A stretch of 64,000 nt of DNA from assembly GCA_036381595.1 (NCBI GenBank), contig DASVCN010000023.1:62001-126000 (forward strand), in the 5' to 3' direction. The notes under the pieces are model-generated. The model saw only the letters and a list, made by a program, of their open reading frames with translations. It was not told the DNA's origin and made no database searches. How positions within the stretch are numbered: the first letter of the stretch is position 1; each line of letters starts with the position of its first letter. The translations under genes and the position numbers were made by a program. The stretch comes from Trueperaceae bacterium (GTDB lineage: Bacteria > Deinococcota > Deinococci > Deinococcales > Trueperaceae). Of this stretch, positions 26,618 through 34,929 are shown in pieces.

Positions 26618-27925
26618 TCAGGAAACGGCTTCGGCCACCGCCCCGAACTTCCGGCGCTGCTCTTCGCGCAGACGGTCCACCAGTCTCCCGGCCGGCAGTT
26701 CCACATCGGCGTAGGTCAGGACCGAGTCCTTCGCAACGTCCCTCGTGACGCGGCAGCCCTCGGCGATCCCTATCGGCAGCAAGCCGGCACGCTCGGTGGC
26801 CTCGGCGCGCTCGGCCTGCCCGTAGGTCATGTAACCGCCCAGTCCGTCTATCGTCTCGCCGGACTTCAGGTCGCGCTTGGCGGTGGCCACTACCTCCACC
26901 AACGGCCCGCCCAACGGTTGCAGAACCGCGTCACCCGCCAGGACGGCCCGCGCGGCAGAGAGCGGCACCTCGAAGTGGCAGAGGTGGTAGGGGACGTAGA
27001 ACGAGTAGAGCGGGCCCTCGCCCAGCTTGTAGAGGTTCAGGTAGTGCCGCTGCTTCGGGTCGTCGTGGGTGGCGTAGACGAACACTCCCGGTCCCGGCCT
27101 GGCGCCCACCACGTAGTCGACGATCCCACCGAGTTCCCGTAGCTCGTCCACGTCGTAGAGCTTCGTGGCCTCGTCGACGTGCCCGTCGAAGTCGTAGCCG
27201 TACATGCCGCGGCGGGCGACCGTCATTCCGGTGCCGTTGGCGACGATGGCCTGCTCGAACGAGATCTTGGTCCCGTCTGCGAACGAGGTGACCATGTGCG
27301 GCTTCTGGCCCCACTTCTCGGCGAACGCCTTCTGAGTGGTGGGCGTGCGGTACGGGTCCTGCAACCCCTTGATGTTGCCGCAGAGCAGCGGGGTCAACCC
27401 TATCGAGCGGACGAACCGGTAGAGGTTCGCCTGGACCCCCGGCTGGTCGCCGTCGCAGGCCGTGAGGATCACGCCCTTCGAGTCGGCGTACGTCCTGAGG
27501 ATCGGCCCTACCGTGCCGTCGAGCTCGGCGTTCATCAGGACCACGTGCTTGCCGTTCTCGATGGCGTCCAGCACCACGTGGGCTCCGAACTCCACGGCGC
27601 CCGTCACCTCGATGAGGACGTCTATGCCGGCGGCGCGACAGAGCAGGAACGGATCGTCGGTGACGGCTGGCCTGCGCTGCCTGATCGCTTCCTCCAGCTC
27701 TGCGACCGAGGTCGGCCGGGAGAACTCCGCGACCCCCGCCTCGCGATAGGCGCGTTCGGCGCCCTCGGGGTTGCGGTTGAAGATCGCCACCAGATCCATG
27801 CCGGGGACGCTGTTTACGATCTGATTGGCGACCCCTCGGCCCATGAACCCGGCGCCGATCATGCCGACCCTCACCGGGCGGTCCTCCCGGGCTCGCTGCT
27901 CGAGTAGCCGGTCGACGATGATCAC
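26618..27925 (-). CDS. Homoserine-dehydrogenase-like oxidoreductase with SAF domain
   Basis: A 435-residue protein. An N-terminal NAD(P) loop VRVGMIGAGFMGRGVANQI is followed by a homoserine-dehydrogenase-like middle (DVLIEVTGAVEFGAHVVLDAIENGKHVVLMNAELD, TACDGDQPGVQANL). A C-terminal SAF-type domain (VVATAKRDLKSGETIDGLGGYMTYG, VTRDVAKDSVLTYADVELP) resembles the antifreeze-like domain of sialic-acid synthases. Such genes recur in nucleotide-sugar clusters with RfbF/RfbC; the reaction is uncharacterised to my knowledge. GTG 27925 overlaps the previous stop (GTGA). It is the last gene of a three-gene translationally coupled operon. Confidence 0.82.
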   Translation of the reverse strand: MIIVDRLLEQRAREDRPVRVGMIGAGFMGRGVANQIVNSVPGMDLVAIFNRNPEGAERAYREAGVAEFSRPTSVAELEEAIRQRRPAVTDDPFLLCRAAGIDVLIEVTGAVEFGAHVVLDAIENGKHVVLMNAELDGTVGPILRTYADSKGVILTACDGDQPGVQANLYRFVRSIGLTPLLCGNIKGLQDPYRTPTTQKAFAEKWGQKPHMVTSFADGTKISFEQAIVANGTGMTVARRGMYGYDFDGHVDEATKLYDVDELRELGGIVDYVVGARPGPGVFVYATHDDPKQRHYLNLYKLGEGPLYSFYVPYHLCHFEVPLSAARAVLAGDAVLQPLGGPLVEVVATAKRDLKSGETIDGLGGYMTYGQAERAEATERAGLLPIGIAEGCRVTRDVAKDSVLTYADVELPAGRLVDRLREEQRRKFGAVAEAVS

Positions 27926-28467
27926 GAGGTCACCGCTTCGCTCTCGAACGCCGGCCAGGAGGCGTCCTTGTCGGAGATGACGGTTACCTCCATGGGCCAC
28001 TCGATGTCGAAGGCAGGGTCGTCGTAGCGCAGTCCACGCTCCTGCCCCGGGGTATAGAACTCGCTGACCTGGTAGCTCACCTCGGCGCCATCGGTCAGCG
28101 CCTGATAGCCGTGCGCGAAGAGCGGGGGAACGTAGAGCGCGCGCCGGTTCTCGTCGTCGAGTCTTACCCCGAAGTGCCGCAGGTAGGTCGGCGACTCCGG
28201 CCTGAGGTCGATGATCACGTCGTAGATCGCGCCCTTGACGCAGCGGACGAGTTTCGCCTCGGCGGCCGGCGGGAGCTGATAGTGCATCCCCCGCAAGGTC
28301 CCGGCCCGATGGTTGAAGGAGAGGTTGCACTGGGCCGTGAACTTCTCGAGGCCGTGCTCCTCGAACTCGTTCATGCAGAAGGTCCGGGCGAAGAATCCGC
28401 GGTCGTCCTGCTTCAGGTCGAGGTCGATGAGCCAGGCGTCCTGGAGTGGGGTCCGGGTGAAGATCAC
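27922..28467 (-). CDS. dTDP-4-dehydrorhamnose 3,5-epimerase-like cupin (RfbC family)
   Basis: A 181-residue RfbC-type epimerase: DDRGFFARTFCMNEFEEHGL, SFNHRAGTLRGMHYQLPP (catalytic His region), KLVRCVKGAIYDVIIDLR, YVPPLFAHGYQALTDGAEVSYQVSEFYTPGQERGL. Key residues of the family are present. No dTDP-glucose genes (RfbA/RfbB) occur here and rfbF is in the window, so a CDP- or other NDP-4-keto-6-deoxy sugar is the likelier substrate (inference). GTG 28467 overlaps the SDR stop and the gene overlaps the SAF gene by 4 bp. Confidence 0.88.
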   Translation of the reverse strand: MIFTRTPLQDAWLIDLDLKQDDRGFFARTFCMNEFEEHGLEKFTAQCNLSFNHRAGTLRGMHYQLPPAAEAKLVRCVKGAIYDVIIDLRPESPTYLRHFGVRLDDENRRALYVPPLFAHGYQALTDGAEVSYQVSEFYTPGQERGLRYDDPAFDIEWPMEVTVISDKDASWPAFESEAVTS

Positions 28468-29513
28468 GCCGCCACCTCCAGCCGTTCCGGCTCGGTCCAG
28501 TAGAAGTTCTCGTCTATCTGCCCGGTGCGGATGAGGTGCTGGAGCGCCTTGAGGCGGGTGAAGCCACGCCACTCGAAGGTTTCGGCGCTCATCGCGATCC
28601 TCTCGAACACGGCGCGGAGCTGCCTCGCGCCGCGCTCGGCGTCCCATTCGCAGGCGAAGCCGGGCAGCTGCGAATTGATCTTCTCGAAGTTCACTCGATA
28701 GGAGCGGTTGTCGCCGCCGTTGTCGCCGAAGCTGAGCTCGCAGCCGGGGAAGACGCGGGCGACGATCTCGGCTATCTCCCGGACCCGGTAGTTGTGGCGG
28801 CTGTCGCCGACGTTGAAGATTTCGCCGTGCACGGTCTCGCGCGGCGCCTCGAGCGCGCAGCGGATCGCCTTGGCGATGTCGAGCGCGTGCACCAGCGGCC
28901 TCCAGGGGGATCCGTCGGAGGACATCTTGATCTCCCGGGTAGTCCATGCCCAGCCTGCCAGGTTGTTCAGGACGATGTCGAAGCGCATCCGCGGTGAGGC
29001 GCCGTAGGCGGTGGCGTTGCGCAGGAATGTGGGTGAGAAGTCGTCGCCCGCCATGGGCATCACGTCACGCTCGACCAGCGTCTTGCAGATGCCGTAGGCC
29101 GTCTGCGGGTTGACGTCCGAGAGCTCGTCGACCTCGCCGCCTTCGGCCACGCCGTAGACGCTGCACGAGGACATGTAGACGAATCTCTCGACCCCCGCCC
29201 GCTTCGCCAGCTGGGCGATGTGGATCGAGCCCTTGTGGTTGATCTCGTAGGTGATGTCGGGAGCGAGCGCCCCGGCCGGATCGTTCGAGAGTTCCGCCAT
29301 GTGCACGACGGCGTCGACTCCCTCGAAGTCCGACAGCTCGAGCCGCCGGAGGTCCTTGACCAGTGTCAGCGGCGTGCGGTCGACGCCGTTGAACAACCAG
29401 CCCTCCTTGTAGAAGCCGGTGTCGACGCCGATGACGTCGTGCCCCCTGTCCATCAGGATCGGCGCCAGCAGTGAACCAAGATAGCCTTCGGTACCGGTGA
29501 TCAGGATCTTCAT
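28464..29513 (-). CDS. NAD-dependent epimerase/dehydratase (extended SDR)
   Basis: A 349-residue extended SDR. NAD loop MKILITGTEGYLGSLLAPIL, DAVVHMAELSNDP, active-site MSSCSVYG and YGICKTLVE (Tyr-x3-Lys), then FLRNATAYGASPRMR and FNVGDSRHNYRVREIAEIV. It probably converts a nucleotide sugar together with the RfbC-like and SAF-type products encoded just downstream, with 4-bp overlaps throughout. The exact substrate cannot be assigned. Transcription starts from an activator-type promoter about 120 bp upstream. Confidence 0.85.
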   Translation of the reverse strand: MKILITGTEGYLGSLLAPILMDRGHDVIGVDTGFYKEGWLFNGVDRTPLTLVKDLRRLELSDFEGVDAVVHMAELSNDPAGALAPDITYEINHKGSIHIAQLAKRAGVERFVYMSSCSVYGVAEGGEVDELSDVNPQTAYGICKTLVERDVMPMAGDDFSPTFLRNATAYGASPRMRFDIVLNNLAGWAWTTREIKMSSDGSPWRPLVHALDIAKAIRCALEAPRETVHGEIFNVGDSRHNYRVREIAEIVARVFPGCELSFGDNGGDNRSYRVNFEKINSQLPGFACEWDAERGARQLRAVFERIAMSAETFEWRGFTRLKALQHLIRTGQIDENFYWTEPERLEVAA

Positions 29514-29629
29514 CGCGCTTTAGTTCGCCCCCCTCGGCTTGGTGGATGGAGATGCGGATGCTCGGGGATCTTCTGCCTGCCACGGAACTGCCCGAGGCGG
29601 TTGGTTCCCCCTTGCGATCGCTGATCCCA

Positions 29630-29662
29630 ACAGTAGCGCCGGCGGCACTTCCCCCTTGTGAC
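29630..29662 (-). promoter_or_regulatory. Predicted activator-dependent promoter of the SDR/RfbC/SAF operon
   Basis: Minus-strand GTCACA (29662-29657), 21 bp, TACTGT (29635-29630). The 312-bp gap 29514-29825 holds only this promoter and the one at 29775. Confidence 0.62.
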
Positions 29663-29774
29663 AGGAGCACGACCACGCTCGCCCGGGGTGAGGCCGTCGC
29701 GGAATAGTCTGTTCGCCTCCACCGGATGGTGCTCGAGGTGATCGGGACGCGATCGATCTTGAGCCCGCAGCCGC

Positions 29775-29816
29775 TGTGACCCCTGAGTCTTGTCCCCGGA
29801 TCGGCGTGCCTACTCT
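29775..29816 (+). promoter_or_regulatory. Predicted activator-dependent leaderless promoter of the 29826 sulfotransferase
   Basis: TGTGAC (29775-29780), exactly 30 bp, TACTCT (29811-29816); ATG 29826 follows after nine bases. Confidence 0.7.
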
Positions 29817-29825
29817 GGGCTCACC

Positions 29826-30602
29826 ATGGCCTCGTCCACACAGTCGCTATCACTGAGATCTGCCGTCCTGGGTCTACTCGACAGAGGAAGGCTCGAGGAG
29901 AAGATCTTCTTCGTCCACATACCCAAGTGCGGCGGGGTGTCGATAAGCAACGCCATCGCCCGTCAGTACGGGCTGGGAGCGAGGTTGGGCAGGAACGCTT
30001 TCAACGTCGATCCTGCGGCGAGCAGCCGGGCGGCGAGAGAGTTCGGGAGCGACACTCAGGAGTTCCGGCGCTACATCACGCGCTACGCGGCCTCACTCCA
30101 GGAGGTCCGCTACCTCTCGGGCCACGTCCAGTTCGGGGTGGACGCCCTGCCCGAGGAGTGGCACCTCGTCACCGTGCTGCGCGATCCCGTCGAGAAGTGG
30201 TTCTCCCAATACTTCTACAACCGCTACAAGGCGTCGCAGCACTCTAGGGTCGAGCAGGACCTGGAGGAGTTCGTCACTACGCCCGCGGCGAGGGAGTACG
30301 GCGAGGACTACCTGCGCTACCTCGGCTCGTGGAGGTGCCGGGAGGCACTGAGCGTCGAGCATGCCGCTGCCAATCTGAAGCGCTTCAGCGTCGTTGGCGT
30401 ACTGGAGGAGCTGGATTCGTTCGCGGCGGCCTTCCGCCGCCGCTTCGGCGTCTCCCTGCGGATCCCCCGGAGAAACAGCAACCCGGTTCCTCGAAGGGTG
30501 CGCGAGGAGATGGTGGCTGAAGGAGTGCGCCGGAAGGTCGAGGAGTTATGCCGGCCGAACCGGGCCGTGTACGAGGAGGCGCGGCGCCTCGTTCGCCTGT
30601 GA
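29826..30602 (+). CDS. Sulfotransferase family 2-like protein
   Basis: A 258-residue enzyme of the heparan/chondroitin-type sulfotransferase group: KIFFVHIPKCGGVSISNAI (the HIPKxxGxS 5'-PSB loop) near residues 25-43 and HLVTVLRDPVEKWFSQYFYNRY (the RDPxxR/KxxS 3'-PB segment) in the middle. The C-terminus is basic and helical. Start ATG 29826 lies nine bases after a -10 box, so the mRNA is probably leaderless; an in-frame start at 29790 would precede the promoter. It is the third sulfotransferase and of a different family from the other two. Confidence 0.86.
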   Translation: MASSTQSLSLRSAVLGLLDRGRLEEKIFFVHIPKCGGVSISNAIARQYGLGARLGRNAFNVDPAASSRAAREFGSDTQEFRRYITRYAASLQEVRYLSGHVQFGVDALPEEWHLVTVLRDPVEKWFSQYFYNRYKASQHSRVEQDLEEFVTTPAAREYGEDYLRYLGSWRCREALSVEHAAANLKRFSVVGVLEELDSFAAAFRRRFGVSLRIPRRNSNPVPRRVREEMVAEGVRRKVEELCRPNRAVYEEARRLVRL

Positions 30603-30639
30603 CCCTTGCAGGCCGGGACCGGTTCGACCCGCGGATAAT
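30598..30639 (+). promoter_or_regulatory. Predicted activator-dependent promoter of the DegT/PglC operon
   Basis: TGTGAC (30598-30603, overlapping the sulfotransferase stop), exactly 30 bp, GATAAT (30634-30639). Confidence 0.65.
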
Positions 30640-30717
30640 CGAGACAGTAACCACAATGCTTCCGGCGGGGAGTCGAACGGGAGCCCAGTGGCGCATTCAC
30701 GAATGTGAGGGTGAGCA

Positions 30718-31881
30718 ATGCGTGCCGAATTCCTTCCCTACTCGCCCCCTACGATCCACCGCGAGGAGATCGACGAAGTGGTCGATACCCTCCGCTCCAA
30801 CTGGATAACTACCGGACCCAAGACGAGGGCGTTCGAGGTTCAGTTCGGCGAGTACGTGCAGGCTCCGGGAGCTGCCTCGCTGATGCTCAACTCGTGCACC
30901 GCGGGCCTCCATCTGGCGCTGGTGACCCTTGGCATCGGGCCAGGCGACGAGGTCATCGTTCCGACCCTTACCTTCGCCGCCACTGCCAACGTGGTCGAGC
31001 ACGTAGGCGCCACCCCGGTACTGGTCGACGTCCTCCCCGACACACTCTGCATCGACCCGATGGCGGCCAGGCAGGCGGTGACTCCCCGAACCCGTGCGAT
31101 CATGCCGGTCCACTACGCCGGCCATCCGGCCGAGATGGACGAGATCGCCGCCATCGCCCACGAGTTCGGGCTGGCAATCGTCGAGGACGCCGCCCATGCG
31201 CTGCCAGCGAGCTACAAGGGGAAGACCATCGGCAGCGGGCACAACTTCGCCGCCTTCAGCTTCTACGCCACGAAGAACATGACGACCGGGGAGGGCGGAG
31301 CGCTCACCGGTCCCCCCGAACTGCTCGAGCGAGCCCGGGTGGCTGCGCTCCACGGAATGTCTGCCGACGGCTGGCGACGCTACGAGAAGAACGGCTCCTG
31401 GTGCTACGACATCGTCGCTCCGGGTTTCAAGTACAACATGACCGACATCCAGGCGGCGCTCGGCATCCACCAACTCCGTCGTCTCGCGAGCTTCCACGAA
31501 CGACGCCGGCAGATCTCGAACCGCTACTGCCGCTCGTTCTCGGCAGATCCCGCCCTCGAGGTACCGATCGAACTGGGGCACGTGCGCAGCGCCTGGCACC
31601 TCTACGTCCTCAGGCTCAGGCCCGAGCGGCTGACGATCGATCGCGACAGCTTCATCCGGATCCTGGGCGAACTGAACATCGGCACCAGCGTCCACTTCAT
31701 CCCGCTCCACACCATGAGCTTCTACCGGGAGAAGTACGGCTACTGCGCGGAACAGTTCCCGGTAGCCACGGCTGCCTTCGAGCGGATGCTGTCGATACCG
31801 CTCCATCCCGGGCTTGGCGAACGGGACGTCGACGACGTCGTCAACGCCGTGCTGGAGACCGTCGAGCGGCACCGGAGCTGA
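30718..31881 (+). CDS. DegT/DnrJ/EryC1/StrS-family sugar aminotransferase
   Basis: A 387-residue PLP-dependent enzyme. LPYSPPTIHREEIDEVVDTLRSNWITTGP opens the protein, GDEVIVPTLTFAATANVVEHVGA and IVEDAAHALPASYKG follow, and FSFYATKNMTTGEGGAL contains the Schiff-base lysine. It transfers an amino group to a 4-keto nucleotide sugar, giving for example UDP-4-amino-4,6-dideoxy-GlcNAc. With the PglF-like dehydratase at 60060 this would be the PglE step. The next gene starts in its stop codon (TGATG). Confidence 0.93.
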   Translation: MRAEFLPYSPPTIHREEIDEVVDTLRSNWITTGPKTRAFEVQFGEYVQAPGAASLMLNSCTAGLHLALVTLGIGPGDEVIVPTLTFAATANVVEHVGATPVLVDVLPDTLCIDPMAARQAVTPRTRAIMPVHYAGHPAEMDEIAAIAHEFGLAIVEDAAHALPASYKGKTIGSGHNFAAFSFYATKNMTTGEGGALTGPPELLERARVAALHGMSADGWRRYEKNGSWCYDIVAPGFKYNMTDIQAALGIHQLRRLASFHERRRQISNRYCRSFSADPALEVPIELGHVRSAWHLYVLRLRPERLTIDRDSFIRILGELNIGTSVHFIPLHTMSFYREKYGYCAEQFPVATAAFERMLSIPLHPGLGERDVDDVVNAVLETVERHRS

Positions 31882-32549
31882 TGTCCAAGCGCATCCTCGA
31901 TCTGGCCATCGCGCTTCCGGCGCTGCTCCTGCTGGCCCCGCTCCTGCTGCTTGTCGCGCTGCTCGTGCGGCTCGACTCGCCCGGGCCGGCGCTCTTCCGT
32001 CAGGAGCGCGTTGGCAAGGGCGGCCGCACCTTCTCGATCCTGAAGTTCCGGACGATGCGGCACGAAACCGACGGCCGCTCGACGAGGCAGATCACGCCGG
32101 CCAGCGACCCGCGGATAACTCGGCTCGGGGCTCTCCTGCGCAAGTGGAAGCTCGACGAGTTGCCGCAGCTGATCAACGTGTTGCGCGGCGAGATGTCGCT
32201 CGTAGGCCCACGCCCCGAGGTGCCCCGCTACGTCGCGCTCTACGACGAGGAGCAGCGGAGGGTCCTCGAGGTGCGACCGGGGCTGACCGACCCGGCTTCG
32301 CTCGAGTTCCGCGACGAGAACGAACTGCTCGCCGCCAGCAACGACCCCGAAGCTCTCTACCTGGAGCGGCTGATGCCTCGCAAGCTCGAGCTCAACCGGC
32401 GCTACATCGAAGAGCGGTCGCTCCTGCTCGACCTGAGGATAATCGCGGCGACCGCCGCCAAGGTCCTCTTCCCGCGCAGCGACGTCACGCTGCTCCTCGG
32501 CCCCCGAGACTCGACCGGGCGTTCGCGGGAGAGCCTCGGACCGAACTGA
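31881..32549 (+). CDS. Monotopic phosphoglycosyl transferase (PglC/WcaJ catalytic-domain type)
   Basis: A 222-residue protein of minimal bacterial sugar-transferase type. It begins [35 protein letters not shown], a single re-entrant hydrophobic helix. It then carries [21 protein letters not shown], a [26 protein letters not shown] core with the catalytic Asp-Glu pair, and a [11 protein letters not shown] segment. It starts glycan synthesis by moving a sugar-1-phosphate to undecaprenyl phosphate. ATG 31881 overlaps the DegT stop. Coupling with an aminotransferase suggests a bacillosamine-type first sugar (inference). Confidence 0.93.
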   Translation: MSKRILDLAIALPALLLLAPLLLLVALLVRLDSPGPALFRQERVGKGGRTFSILKFRTMRHETDGRSTRQITPASDPRITRLGALLRKWKLDELPQLINVLRGEMSLVGPRPEVPRYVALYDEEQRRVLEVRPGLTDPASLEFRDENELLAASNDPEALYLERLMPRKLELNRRYIEERSLLLDLRIIAATAAKVLFPRSDVTLLLGPRDSTGRSRESLGPN

Positions 32550-33001
32550 GGCGACGAGCCCAGAAGCCGGCCGTGCAGCCGAGCCGCTGCTGATCCAGGC
32601 CTTCGCTGCCGCTGCGAGCATTCGATTTTTCACAACTGGGGCCTCTCTCACGAACGCCGGCCCCCGATCGAGTGGCCGATTCTCGTCCAGGTGCCGGCAA
32701 ATCGCTGTTTGTTGGCTTTCTCACGCCAGAAATCCCTAATCGTTCTAAAGATCGCCAGTTCTAGATTCCTATGCATCGGAGGGGAACTGAAGGCCCCTTC
32801 CGTCGGAGGGGAACGAAACGATCCCTTCGGAGGCTATGAAGTCCGGCTCTCATTTGGGCGCCTGAGTCGGACCGAGCCAGTGGCGCAACCGGCCGAGGGA
32901 GTCGCTTCCACCCCGTCTCCTTGATCTCTCCCTCGAAATCGAACCGAGTTCTGCCCCGGGCATCGCTATGCCCTGGAGCGGAGAGATGAAGGAGCCCCCG
33001 A
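32550..33001. other. 452-bp intergenic region with structured leader
   Basis: The left part (32550-32720) shows no feature I can support. A promoter-like TAGATT (32762-32767) precedes the second leader RNA copy (32777-32894). TGTTG-N6-TCACG at 32710-32725 is a poor version of the locus operator. AAGGAG (32989-32994) is the ribosome-binding site for the next gene. Confidence 0.7.
32777..32894 (+). promoter_or_regulatory. Candidate structured 5' leader RNA (copy 2)
   Basis: A first hairpin GGAGGGG/CCCCTTCC differs in sequence from that of copy 1. Then come a CGGAGGG/CCCTTCG stem, a 9-bp stem GTCCGGCTC (32841-32849) with GAGTCGGAC (32864-32872), the loop element TGGGCGCCT and a 21-base block at 32874-32894 nearly identical to copy 1. 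Against copy 1 the 9-bp stem changes T-A to C-G and T-A to G-U, keeping pairing. GCGCC (32858-32862) can pair with GGCGC (32882-32886). Confidence 0.6.
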
Positions 33002-34729
33002 GTGTCGACGTCTGTTTGGCAAGACCCGGCGAACCAACGAGAGTCCGTCTCGAAGAAGAATCACCTGCGGCGCCTGAGCGCCACGCTGCTGGCTGGAGTC
33101 GTAGCCCTGCTGCTGGCCGCCTGCGGCAGCACGCCGATGGGCATCCAGCCCACCGAGGCCGGCAACTTCGTACTGCGTTACACCCCGGCCGACGCGCGAG
33201 TGGTCGTCACCGAAGAAGGCTTCGAGTCGTCCAGCATCAGCACTCTGAGCGTGACCGCCCAAGCGAACGAGGGAGTCAAGCGGTACCAGCTGGCCCCGGG
33301 CAGCTACCGCGTGACGGTCAGCAGGTCCGGCTACCTGACCTTCGAGGACCAGTTCGAGATCGCCGAGGGGGAAGCCGAAGGCCAGGGCGCCGAGCTCAAC
33401 CTGCAGGTCGAGCTTGAGGTGGACCCCAACCCACCCAGCGACCCCGGTTCCGTGATCGCTCCCTCCAGCCTCTCGCTGCGTGGTGACCCCAACTTCTCGC
33501 CCAGCTCGCTCACCCCCGAACAGCGCCTCTGGTACGAGCGCCTCCGTGCGGCGATGAACAACCCCGACCAGACCATGGATCCGGTCGAGATGGCGGAGTC
33601 GGACGACGCCTACAACTACGGCCGTGGCCTCTTCACCCACAACCTCTCGCTCCTCCTGGGCCTCCGGGCGACCGGCGACCTGCGTTTCCTCGACGAAGTC
33701 GACCGGCTCATGCAGGAAGTGCGCGACAACCTCTACGACGGCTGGTGCGGCGGTGTGGACGACAGCATCTCCAAGGGCCGTTACGGCACGATGCGAGGCG
33801 AAGACGGCTTCCTGAACTTCCGCCGTCGCCACGACGAGGGCTCCGAGATCTACTGCCGTGACGTCGCCGACCTCGAAGAGGGCATGGTTCACAGCCACAT
33901 CGCACTGGTGATGTACGCCTACCACATGAACCGCGACCTGGAGAGCCCCAGCGGCGTCGACTACGCCGAGCGCGCGGACTTCTGGCTCGACTACCTCCTC
34001 GACCACTTCGAGGCGAAGTGGCGCAAGCGCAGCGGCACCGAGTTCCCGGGCATGGACTTCATCGACGTCAAGTTCTGCCACACCTACAACGCCTTCCAGA
34101 TGTACTACTACTTCGTCGGCAGAGTGCTGCAGGATCAGGGCGACTCCAGGGCCTCCGCCTACCTCGCCTACGGTCGTGAGATGACCGACCGGATGTTCGA
34201 GACCCCCTACATCCCCGACGAGCAGGGCAGCGGCTTCATGAACACCAGCACCCCCCTCGGTGAGGCAGTGGTCTGGTCGTTCGGCGCCCCCGGCGAGGAC
34301 CTCGACCCGGGCGACGCCAGCCTCGAAGCCTGCCCGACCACCTACACCCGCTACATGGTCCCGTCGCTGATCCAACTGCACCTCGAAGGCGTCTACCGCT
34401 GGGACGACTCGATCCTCCGCAAGATCGCCACCGGCCTCGCCTACTTCGTCTTCGACACCGATGACATCTCCGATCGAGACGAGCCGTTCGCGGCCGGCGT
34501 GACCGGCGACGAGAAGGTCGAGGGCATCCTCCCCACCGAGTACCGCACCCGTTTCGACGAGAACGGTTACGCGATCAGCGCGCTCGCCAACATCATGCCG
34601 TGGAACGACACGGGCCGGATCGAAGACATCTCGATGCAGGTCTACGAGGGCGAGGAGGGCGATCTCGACAACCCTCACAGCGTCCACCTGCCTGCCAGCT
34701 TCCTGCTGAACAGCGTCATCGACAACTGA
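33002..34729 (+). CDS. Lipoprotein with PEGA-like and predicted alpha-toroid domains (paralogue of 36130 gene)
   Basis: A 575-residue exported lipoprotein: basic N-terminus, hydrophobic helix and lipobox LLLAACG (Cys ~40). Residues ~55-130 resemble a PEGA-type surface domain (YQLAPGSYRVTVSRSGYLTFEDQFEI). Residues ~160-560 are mainly helical with blocks LFTHNLSLLLGLRATGDLRFLDEVD, GEDGFLNFRRRHD, FIDVKFCHTYNAFQMYYYF and EACPTTYTRYMVPSLIQLHLEG, which are shared with the 36130-37770 protein. The pattern suggests an (alpha/alpha) toroid as in alginate or heparin lyases, but I recognise no named family. GTG 33002 has AAGGAG seven bases before it; the structured leader precedes it. Confidence 0.75.
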   Translation: MSTSVWQDPANQRESVSKKNHLRRLSATLLAGVVALLLAACGSTPMGIQPTEAGNFVLRYTPADARVVVTEEGFESSSISTLSVTAQANEGVKRYQLAPGSYRVTVSRSGYLTFEDQFEIAEGEAEGQGAELNLQVELEVDPNPPSDPGSVIAPSSLSLRGDPNFSPSSLTPEQRLWYERLRAAMNNPDQTMDPVEMAESDDAYNYGRGLFTHNLSLLLGLRATGDLRFLDEVDRLMQEVRDNLYDGWCGGVDDSISKGRYGTMRGEDGFLNFRRRHDEGSEIYCRDVADLEEGMVHSHIALVMYAYHMNRDLESPSGVDYAERADFWLDYLLDHFEAKWRKRSGTEFPGMDFIDVKFCHTYNAFQMYYYFVGRVLQDQGDSRASAYLAYGREMTDRMFETPYIPDEQGSGFMNTSTPLGEAVVWSFGAPGEDLDPGDASLEACPTTYTRYMVPSLIQLHLEGVYRWDDSILRKIATGLAYFVFDTDDISDRDEPFAAGVTGDEKVEGILPTEYRTRFDENGYAISALANIMPWNDTGRIEDISMQVYEGEEGDLDNPHSVHLPASFLLNSVIDN

Positions 34730-34745
34730 GTCCTCCTCGAGCATC

Positions 34746-34789
34746 GGAGAGCGCCGGGTCCGCGAGGGCCCGGCGCTCTCCGACTTTTT
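34746..34789 (+). terminator. Rho-independent terminator
   Basis: A perfect 14-bp stem CGGAGAGCGCCGGG (34746-34759) with CCCGGCGCTCTCCG (34770-34783), followed by AC and five T residues. It ends the 33002 transcript. Confidence 0.93.
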
Positions 34790-34834
34790 GAGGTCAGACG
34801 GCCGGCGTGCGAGACACGGCCGGCCGCCGACCGC

Positions 34835-34877
34835 TGTGACGGGGCAGAGAAGGGGCGGAGCCGGCCGGGTATATAAG
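34835..34877 (+). promoter_or_regulatory. Predicted activator-dependent promoter of the FG-GAP lipoprotein gene
   Basis: TGTGAC (34835-34840), then TATATAAG (34870-34877) after 29 bp (31 bp if TATAAG is the -10). Confidence 0.6.
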
Positions 34878-34929
34878 GTGTCAACGACTGCCGGTGGCTC
34901 GAGGGCCGCCGATCGGACGGGGGATCCTA

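Noticed and set aside
32710-32751. TGTTG-N6-TCACG followed by TAAAGA upstream of the 33002 gene as a locus-type promoter
   Set aside because: Half-sites match poorly, the hexamer lacks the final T, and the better -10 (TAGATT 32762-32767) is not at the required distance. It is left out of the motif count.
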